Positions 56,998 to 64,000 of a DNA stretch of 64,000 nt are shown in pieces. The notes under the pieces were generated by a model. That model did no database searches, had not been told where the DNA came from, and saw only the letters and a list, made by a program, of their open reading frames with translations. How positions within the stretch are numbered: the first letter of the stretch is position 1; every line of letters starts with the position of its first letter. Position numbers and translations under genes: made by a program. The stretch is from positions 434,001 to 498,000 of the forward strand of contig JARVKI010000008.1 of NCBI GenBank assembly GCA_036674765.1, read 5' to 3'. Origin of the DNA: Seiridium cupressi. Its lineage: Eukaryota; Ascomycota; Sordariomycetes; Amphisphaeriales; Sporocadaceae.

Positions 56998-57505
56998 GGT
57001 TGCTTTTTTTTTTCGTGACGCCGGCCTGTTCAGAGCATGACTGCGTGCATCTGTGGAGCTATGCTCACTATGGAGAATAATTGCAGCTTAAATCTTGATG
57101 CGGATCCAATCCAGGGGCAAATTATTTCACGACATTTAAGCTTGCCATCTTTACGTTGCTGGATCGCAATTGCCTCTGACTTACCCGCATAATGCTGTTT
57201 GCCCTGAAGAGTGCGTCTAAGTTAGGTGTTAGGACGGGAATTCCTGCGAACTCAGGGGCTGGCCCGGCCATTAGCTTGTTAGTGGCGCCACAGTGGCTGG
57301 TATCGCTAACGACCCCCAGCTCCTAGCTCCCTCGCAGCCTGCAACGTCAGCTGTTAGCCTTGAAACACCAACTAGAAGCTTAGAGCTGTCAACTCCATTA
57401 AATATCGTCGACTCTGAACCCATACACTTGACACGATTACCAGCACACTTGAAGCCATTAGTCTTCCCTCCACCAGTATTTTTACTCCCTGAGTTATCGT
57501 CCACA
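56998..57505. promoter_or_regulatory. Shared upstream region of rmi1 and vps51
   Basis: A 508-bp gap between divergent start codons, likely a bidirectional promoter. The plus-strand frame is open from about 57293 without an ATG, so it is read as vps51 5' leader rather than coding. Confidence 0.5.
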
Positions 57506-58450
57506 ATGTCGACGATAGCTTCGCCTCGCGAGCCCCCGCGTCGCATGCCTTCGCAGAGTCTAATCACACCAACATCCTCCACACGGCCATCCCTTGACGC
57601 ACCGCGCTCTGCGACAAGCTCGCCAAACCCAAACCATACGCCCACCGGCACCTTTCCCAATCCCGCGAAGCGCAACAGAGCCGCCCTACGAGAATATTAT
57701 AACCTTCGAAACAAGAATGCGACACCAAGCGTTGAGGTTACCGACCCACTAGGCGAGCATCATGAGGCTTCCGAAGTACCGCCGTCAGATATGGACAAGG
57801 ACGGATTCGACGCCGAGGCATTTGTGAAGGAGAAGCTTGATGGGACGGGAATGGAGGAGCTGCTAAGGCTATACACCAGAACGCTTGGGGAAATCAGGGC
57901 GTTGGATGCAGAGAAGAAGGCGCTGGTTTATGATAATTATAGCAAGCTGATTACGGCCACGGAGACGATACGGAAGGTATGCTTGATGACCCAAGATTGC
58001 AAAACCACTAGAATGTTCAGAGAAAGAGCTGACAACTGGTAGATGCGTGCGAACATGGATCCTCTGAACCCAATGGCCACCACCTTGGACCCAGCGATTG
58101 CCCAGATTTACTCACAAGCTGCGGCCATTAGGGATTCACTACGAGAGAACGTCCCCAAGCCAGACTCGACCCAGAAAGAAGCCGATGAGTTGAGACAAAG
58201 GAAGCTCAGGACTAAGCAGTTAGCCTTGGAAGCTCTGGAGACCCCTGACAAACTTCGCGTGCTTGTGAATGATGGGCGATTGGAAGATGCGAGGCAGGCA
58301 TGGAAGGCACCTCGGAAGTTGCTGCAGACATGGAGTGAACAGGGAATTGGAGGAGATGATGTGGAAGCATGTATTGCAGATGGCGACGCTGCATTGCGCG
58401 GAGAGCCTAGTCGATTCAACTGGCGACCAGCAAAGGATGATGGCGACTAG
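57506..58450 (+). CDS. vps51: Vacuolar protein sorting protein 51 (GARP complex subunit)
   Basis: Two exons (57506-57976 and 58043-58450) give 292 residues. After a Ser/Thr/Pro-rich N-terminus comes the diagnostic AALREYYNLRNK...SVEVTDPLG, then FDAEAFVKEKLDGTGMEELL and a coiled-coil with DNYSKLITATETIRKMRANM across the splice site. Vps51 is the small subunit of the GARP tether (with Vps52-54) that receives endosome-derived vesicles at the trans-Golgi and binds the SNARE Tlg1. The ATG at 57506 is chosen because the frame upstream lacks an ATG. The gene ends 112 bp from the convergent NIF3-like gene. Confidence 0.88.
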
Positions 58451-58562
58451 CTAGTGCTACTCTCCACCCCATATCAAAGGACAAGACCCGGTCCACGACC
58501 GCCGCAGCCCAAGGGTAGGCAGTCATCTAATGCTGGAGAACCAACGGCCAGATCACAGCATT

Positions 58563-59620
58563 CTACAGCTGCGAGACATCAATAGTCTCAAATGGGTCAC
58601 GATCCTTCTCGCTCACCAACACCGAGTAGCTCTCCTGTCCCGATGTCTTCAGTTGCTCTTCCAACTTCGGCTTCAGCCGCTGGGTCAGGTATTGACGCTC
58701 TGAGTTGCTGTGGAATACGGTCACCACGATCTGGCCGGACTGCGTGTGGTGCAATGCATCATGGTGGCTCATCTCTCCAGTTACGAGCAGTTGTGCATCG
58801 CTTCCTTTAAGAATATCGGACCCAGATCCTGCGCAGACGGCGACTTTGGAAACGTTTACTTCCCCGAGCTTCTCACTGCCTGCAGGTAAAGCCAGCGAAA
58901 TAAACCTTTGGCCCCCGAGGCCAGCCGAAAGGTTTTTGAGCAGAGTCGTCAAGGGCAATGATGTGTCAAGGGCCACACTTCTTCCGTAGCCAGCACCCTC
59001 GTGGCCACTCGGCAAAGGCCGTGAGATAGGCTGGAGCACAGTCGATTTGACCTTGGATTGTCCGTTGACGACAACATCGCAAAGCCAGTCATTAAGTCCA
59101 CCATGGGCAGCATCAACAGCTGTGTGAGGACAGTATACTGCTACACCAGCTGCAATCAACCGCAGGAGGGATGATTGCATCGGGACCGAGTTCGTCAAGG
59201 ATTTCAAACCCCTGAAAATCACCGGGTCTAACGGCCTGTGAGCAGGCATTTCATCCAGAGACATCACGCTCCCAACTTACGATAGCTCACGATTACGCTA
59301 GCTTTCTTCCGTAGTGCCTCGTCAACTACTGCCGCAGACAGGTCGTTCGTGAGCAGAACAATGTTCTCGGTCTGAGCAGTCAGCCTCGCATCGTGGGCTT
59401 GGTCAAGTAACACTACAGTCAAAATTAGCATTATAGCAACGACCTAGATTATGTCATGAACTCACATCCCGTATTATCCCATGCACTATCAGCCAACTCT
59501 TCCGGATACCTGACATGAAGTCAATTAATCTGGCCCTCGTAAGAATCTGAGCACGTACAATTTCCTCACCGCTTCAATCACTGCATTGGTGAAAGATGGT
59601 TTTGGTGTTTCTGTGGCCAT
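58563..59620 (-). CDS. NIF3-like (NGG1-interacting factor 3 family) protein
   Basis: Four exons (59620-59559, 59509-59466, 59412-59281, 59227-58563) give 300 residues. The assembled N-terminus (FTNAVIEAVRKLYPEELADS, then WDNTGLLLDQ) and SYHPVIFRGLKSLT match the Nif3/YbgI fold. The latter depends on the third acceptor being GTTAG at 59228; using an earlier AG puts a stop in frame. Further landmarks are VYCPHTAVDAAHGGLNDWL, which carries the metal-binding His/Asp residues, AVCAGSGSDIL, and DAQLLVTGEMSHHDAL near the C-terminus. The family forms toroidal dimetal proteins of uncertain enzymatic function (GTP cyclohydrolase-like in some annotations). The gene diverges from the BolA gene. Confidence 0.85.
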
Positions 59621-60067
59621 GGTAGATTGTGTCCGTTTTGCGGCGCAGGCTTTTGAGTAGTGATTAGGAAGACACGCGGGAACGTTGAATGATATACTCG
59701 ACGAAGAGCTAGTTGGAGCCCGAGGAATCGCTGGGCACGCACGTTTCAATGAACGAAAGAGTAACATTCCAATAAAAAGGTGATTCCCAGTGGCAGATGC
59801 AACAGCTCTAGGTGCAGGTGTCATGTGTTGAGCGCTAGAGACTTCACGTCGAGCAGCTGGCGGACCCTCCAGAGCTTCAGCCACCCACTGATGGAACATC
59901 CCCAATGATCCATACCAAGCTGCCCTCAGCCACAGTCTCGGGCCTCCGACCCCCTGTCATCGCGGGGCATTTCATCATGGAGGGGCAGCTTTGCACCGGT
60001 ATTTCATCATCGGACCCCAATTCGCATTGGTCCTGCCAAAACCCGGGCGCAACACTGAATAGCGACA
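59621..60067. promoter_or_regulatory. Shared upstream region of the NIF3-like and BolA genes
   Basis: 447 bp between divergent start codons, likely a bidirectional promoter. No other gene seen. Confidence 0.45.
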
Positions 60068-60534
60068 ATGGCAGCGGCAACGATAACGGAGGCCTCGCTC
60101 AAGAGCGCCATCGCCGAGCGCTTGAATGCCGTGCATGTCGAGGTCACGGATATGTCTGGTATGTTCGCTCCAGCTTTACCTTGCATGCGAAGCGCACTGT
60201 TGGCTGGGCGCAAACCGATGACACATATCACCACCGGCCGGCGCAGACTCCTTCTATGCCTCTTGGCTAATGTAATCTGACTAACTGGCTTGTGACAGGC
60301 GGCTGCGGCCAATCTTTCACGTCGCTTATTGTGTCACCTAAATTTGCCGGCCTAAATTCATTGAAGCGGCATCGAGCTGTAAATGCGGCCCTGAAGGAGG
60401 AAATAGCAGCGATCCATGCCTGGAGCGCAAAGTGTCAGACGCCGGAGGAGTGGGAAAAGACCAGGAACGGGACAGATTCGAAGCCACCTATGGATGGCAC
60501 GGTGGGTGGACAGGTGCAGGGCACGAATGCATGA
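60068..60534 (+). CDS. BolA-family protein (Bol2/Fra2-like)
   Basis: Two exons (60068-60158 and 60299-60534; 140-bp intron) give 108 residues, the expected size. HVEVTDMSGGCGQSFTSLIV carries the conserved ligand cysteine, and the helix RHRAVNAALKEEIAAIHAWS has the invariant C-terminal His. PKCQTPEEW near the end is typical of cytosolic/nuclear Bol2 (Fra2) rather than mitochondrial BolA proteins. These proteins pair with monothiol glutaredoxins to bind [2Fe-2S] clusters and signal iron status or deliver clusters. No targeting peptide is evident. The subfamily assignment is less certain than the family. Confidence 0.85.
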
Positions 60535-60788
60535 ACGCCGTAATTTCAGACTCACTTTACGACAATCGAGATTACGAGGGAATATGTCCTTGATACATGA
60601 TGAGAGGAGCGCATTCCAAGCTTGAATGGATGCGCAGTTATGATGGCTCATCGCCAGAAAGGCGAGGAGCTGTTAGGTGGACGGATATCATAACAAAGCT
60701 GGTTTGATCAGCTGCATTGGAATACATTATTTATGACGCCATCCCCATCCCCCTCCTCTCTTTCGTCCGTGGCCTGCAAGGTGTCTAT

Positions 60789-61358
60789 CTACTTGAACTC
60801 ATCTCGTTCGCTCAACTCATCGACTAGATCTGCGAAATCCTCGTCTCCATCCTGGGCCTTCTCCTTGAAGGCGCCCATGTTCTCCCGTGCCCATTCGGCA
60901 TCGTGTCCGGCGGTGGGAACAGCGAAACCCGCTTCCCAAGCAGCCACAATATCCCCGAAGATGAAGATGGCGCGCAGTTCTTCGTCTGGCGGGGGCTTCG
61001 TAGGGTGTCCTGGATGCACAATGCTTGACCAGGCCACGTGGATGTCATTGCAGAGCTGGTCAAAGTCCTGCTGAGTGCGCGACGCAGAAGTGCGGACGTG
61101 TGCTGTGATGCGGTTTGAAGGGCGCTGGGACGTGAGTGTCAGTCTATCTCTTCTTTCGGCACATGCATATTCAGCTTTTCTTCATACGGGTCTTCCAGCA
61201 ACGTAGGTCTCCTGCTTTCTGGCATCGGTGATTTTCACATTGACAAACAGCTTGGGCGTCGTGAACTTGCTGCTGTGGATTTCGGTGATGGCGAAGGCAA
61301 GGGCGTCTTTCTGGCTCTGTGTCAGAGCAGCGACGAGCTCAACTTCGTACATGGGCAT
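60789..61358 (-). CDS. Tautomerase-superfamily protein (cis-CaaD-like)
   Basis: Two exons (61358-61188 and 61124-60789; 63-bp intron) give 168 residues. It begins MPMYEVELVAALTQSQKDAL, with Pro next to the initiator Met as in tautomerases whose catalytic base is Pro1. The middle part (FVNVKITDARKQETYVAGRP, then RITAHVRTSASRTQQDFDQL) and the IHVAW segment fit the fungal cis-CaaD-like tautomerase family. The acidic C-terminus (DGDEDFADLVDELSERDEF) is an extension. The substrate is unknown. The gene is convergent with the BolA gene, with a 250-bp gap. Confidence 0.8.
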
Positions 61359-62052
61359 GGTGAATGTCTATGTCTTGGTAGTCTCTCGATTTTTGGGTAT
61401 GGGCTCCACGAGGGACTTGTGCTTGAAGATGGGCAAACACGAAAGCCATAACAGCAGCTCTTACTTCATCAATATTAAGGTTCATGTCAAATTACTGCAC
61501 GGGGTCGAAACATGCCGGATGACGTTTTGCCCAGGGGTCAGGAAGGGCCGTCTCAGTGTTCCCCGAATTCTCGGTGCTGTGGGGTAAGAACTACCGGAGC
61601 GAGGCCTCATGCCATTGGATTAATGATTTCAGGGTAGCCGAAACGGTATTCAACACCATACCCACAATCAAGTGACGTAGCAGAAAAATTGTACGGTATC
61701 GTCGATGCTACTCCAAACGAACTTCCGCTCAGGTAGCCATTTTGCTAAATGTCGCCCACACTGGTATAGCTGCGGACAAACAGTACTGGCTACACTGAAG
61801 TCGTACGACAAATTGGTCATGGCAGAAAATAAATTTAACGGCTTTTGTTCATTTCTTTGAGGGGGTATAACTTCTATATCTCAACCATGCCCTATAGCCA
61901 AGCCCTGGATCCCAACCCAAAGAAGCGTTTCCCTTCATGTTCCACGAGCGCTACGCTGACTCGCAACACTATGGTCGAAATACCACGTCTTCTCCAGGCC
62001 TCCCTTCGTGACTACACCAAGACAATCGGACTAACTTGAGGCTGGCACATAT
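61359..62052. other. Intergenic region
   Basis: Upstream region of the tautomerase gene and 3' flank of the Gly/Gln-rich gene. No further gene seen. Confidence 0.45.
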
Positions 62053-62448
62053 TTACCAGCCTCCACGGCCCCCAGGACCCCCGGGACCGCCCTGGCCGCC
62101 TGGGCCTCCTGGACCACCGCCGAACCCACCTCCCTGATGAGGGGGTCCTCCATGATGTTGACCACCACCATTAGGGGGGCCGCCGTATTGATCACCGCCA
62201 AATCCGCCCTGCTGGTGAGGGGGACCACCGCCTTGATGTTGGCCGCCACCAAATCCACCCTGCTGGTAAGAGGGACCGCCGCCAAATCCGCCCTGTTGGT
62301 GAGGGGGGCCACCGCCTTGGTGTTGGCCGCCACCAAATCCGCCCTGCTGGGGAGGACCACCGCCCTGGTGAAGGGGGCCGCCTTGGGGATGATCGTTCTT
62401 GTGCATTTTTTGTTCGACTTTGTGTTCGATCTTGTTGAAAAGTCCCAT
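62053..62448 (-). CDS. Gly/Gln/Pro/His-rich repeat protein
   Basis: A single-exon frame of 131 residues starting MGLFNKIEHKVEQKMHKNDH. The short amphipathic, charged N-terminus is followed by a tandem low-complexity region with units such as QGGFGGGQHQGGGPPHQ repeated about four times, ending in GGPGG repeats. There are no cysteines, no signal peptide and no membrane segment. The MGLFNKIEHKVEQK-type start with a GG-rich tail is seen in small intrinsically disordered fungal proteins, often linked to stress conditions, but no biochemical role is known. The in-frame extension upstream starts with TTG only, so ATG 62448 is used. Confidence 0.7.
   Translation of the reverse strand: MGLFNKIEHKVEQKMHKNDHPQGGPLHQGGGPPQQGGFGGGQHQGGGPPHQQGGFGGGPSYQQGGFGGGQHQGGGPPHQQGGFGGDQYGGPPNGGGQHHGGPPHQGGGFGGGPGGPGGQGGPGGPGGRGGW
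62120..62375 (-). repeat. Coding tandem repeat in the Gly/Gln-rich gene
   Basis: The DNA repeats imperfect units of about 48-66 bp built around CCACCAAATCCGCCCTGCTG (plus-strand orientation), each encoding QQGGFGGG plus QHQGGGPPH-type spacers. The copies differ by small indels of whole codons, so the unit length is not constant. Confidence 0.7.
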
Positions 62449-63329
62449 GCTGTTCGTTTGATGCAAAAGTGAGGTTTTGTTATGTGTGAGGTTATTTCAG
62501 TAGTAATATCTTCAGCGTTGGATATGAGAAAGGGACAAGGCTCAATCAACATCCGACACGGTTCGTCCTTATGTAGGTGAAGACGTCACTGGAGGCCGCC
62601 ATGAAGTCTATCACTACAAGCTGGATGAAGCTAAGGAATGACGCTGGACGCGTGGCTTGTGGAGTATACTAAGTTAGTGGCAGCGCCTCTACCATACTCA
62701 ACTCTAGAGCTGGCTGCTGGCTAGAACTCGGCACTCCATTCTGGAGCTCGCTTTGGTGTTTTGAGTCGCCATAGCATGGAGATCATGCGAGACGCCGCTT
62801 CAGCTTGTTTGAGCCCACCAGGGACGTCACAAGTTATGACGCAGTGGCAAGTGGATAAGTAGTCGTACGCAATTGTTTGGTGGCTGTCGCTATAGCCACT
62901 TTCGACGTCACCACGAGGGCTAGATCATCGACTCAAACACTATATTGAACATTGGGGCCTTATTGGAGTTAGAAATACCACACCGACCTCTTTCTGTCAT
63001 AATGTATGGATGTGCTCGCGGGCAGAGAGCTTGCGTATGTTTAGCAAGCTTGACTTGTGGTTCCTTACTATCAAGTTGCTAAAAGTCTTGGCATTTATGC
63101 CCACTGTGCCGAGAACCCGTGAGTGTTTCAGTTGGAGAAGGCGATCATTGCGAGAACAACATCGCTATTTTTGGTGAGATACGTGGAACCGGCAACGGCA
63201 TGTTTGTCCACTTCTATCCATGAGGCTCTGCTGACAGGGCATTCTCCTCTGCCAGTCTACTAGCTCCTATTTCACGTGTAGGAACAAAGGAAAATGAATA
63301 CTTGTGCGCCATCTCACTGAGTCTAATGC
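62449..63329. other. Intergenic region
   Basis: About 880 bp with no gene I can support. Confidence 0.45.
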
Positions 63330-63960
63330 TCAAGCCTTCAAGCTATCCACGACGTAGCCAGTCTGAAAGTCCCGGTATGCCGCGAATATCAGAACGGCAA
63401 AACTCTGAGCTTCCGGAGACTCGTACGCAGGTATTCTGTCATTCCAGTTCGGTGGGTTAACCACGGGAAAAAGCAGTTTATCGCTGCTAATCATGTCGAC
63501 AACAATCTGGTACTTGTTGTCCGCCCAGGATATGTAGCTTTCGAACTCGGCAGGTTCAAGTTTTCCCAGTCAATATACTGTCGCAGTCAACAGTGTCGTA
63601 CCTGACAGCTCGCCAAACCAACTCGTATCGCTGATGTAGCTGCGCAACAGAGGCTCGTTCGGTTCAACCTCATCCAATGCGACGGCGGTATCAATGATGG
63701 TCTGAATCACTGTCTAGAGCTGTATCAAAGAGTCCAAGAGGTCTTTGACCCAATGAGACTTCTTGACCGTCGCCAGAACGCGGGCCATGCCAGCCGCTGC
63801 CCAAGCATTGCATATGCTCCAGATACCGAGATCCTAGATTGGGGCCTGATAATGTGGCACCAAAGCCCAGAGGCATTTCCATCTTCGTATACACCGAGAA
63901 TATCGCGGGATGGCACCTTACTGGATGGTGGTCTTGATAAGCTCTACATCATCGTACTGC
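63330..63960 (-). pseudogene. Cell-wall glycosyl hydrolase (YteR/GH105-like), inactivated
   Basis: A single minus-strand frame from about 63780 to the TGA at 63330 reads RVLATVKKSHWVKDLLDSLI, then TVIQTIIDTAVALDEVEPNE, SYISDTSWFGELSGTTLLTA, EFESYISWADNKYQIVVDMI and finally ESPEAQSFAVLIFAAYRDF. This is the C-terminal third of fungal YteR-like glycosyl hydrolases (six-hairpin fold, unsaturated rhamnogalacturonyl hydrolase group). Two stops interrupt it: TAG at 63716-63714 (expected Gln) and TGA at 63572-63570 (expected Arg, as in TVYR). Upstream of about 63785 the frame shifts (SGLWCHII and LGSGW in other frames). The gene is decayed; its 5' part may extend beyond the window. Confidence 0.7.
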
Positions 63961-64000
63961 ACAGGGGGTCATATAGATGAAGTCTACTCATAACTCAGCC

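Overview
This is a stretch of filamentous ascomycete (Pezizomycotina) nuclear genome. The genes carry short introns of about 45-100 bp with GTAAGT-like donors, CTAAC/CTGAC branch sites and YAG acceptors. They encode fungal families: Zn2Cys6 regulator, CFEM protein, HET domain, LaeA-like methyltransferase and fungal CorA-like transporter. The protein set suggests a Sordariomycete, but I cannot name the species. Gene models were built by hand from splice consensus and protein similarity recognised by eye, so exon ends should be read as proposals.

Region by region. Positions 1-3,900 hold what looks like the edge of a secondary-metabolism locus: a Zn2Cys6 regulator running off the left end, a decayed SMP-30/gluconolactonase-like gene and an intact P450. 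Positions 5,000-9,600 hold a conserved small protein, a probable mitochondrial LEA-like protein and a seven-exon kinase-fold protein that has lost its catalytic residues. Positions 9,600-16,500 are sparse, with one small secreted His/Pro/Gly-rich protein and a LaeA-like methyltransferase pseudogene. The bifunctional trehalose enzyme gene tps2 lies at 16,494-19,585.

Positions 19,600-32,600 form a gene-poor tract of about 13 kb. It holds two very short spliced candidate genes (26,198 and 29,819), a zinc-finger-like relic, a diverged repeat pair and a CACGTG hairpin. Positions 32,600-42,600 are rich in secreted and surface proteins: a small secreted protein, an SGNH esterase with a Ser/Thr stalk, a CFEM protein and a 500-residue single-pass membrane protein.

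Positions 43,700-54,550 mix housekeeping (COG5) with lineage-type genes: a CXXC protein, a DUF7726-like protein, a CorA-like transporter and a kinase-vWA fusion. A HET-domain fragment follows at 55,500. Positions 56,200-61,360 are a compact housekeeping block (RMI1, VPS51, NIF3-like, BolA, tautomerase) with divergent and convergent pairs. The right end holds a Gly/Gln-rich repeat protein and a cell-wall glycosyl hydrolase pseudogene.

Taken together, the window alternates between conserved cellular genes (Golgi and endosome tethering, DNA repair, iron-sulfur-related BolA, trehalose synthesis) and accessory segments with several inactivated genes. I found no RNA genes, CRISPR arrays or intact transposons. 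The most interesting material is the pseudokinase with a GC-AG intron, the kinase-vWA fusion, the tiny cysteine-rich spliced genes and the pseudogenes that appear to be recently inactivated.
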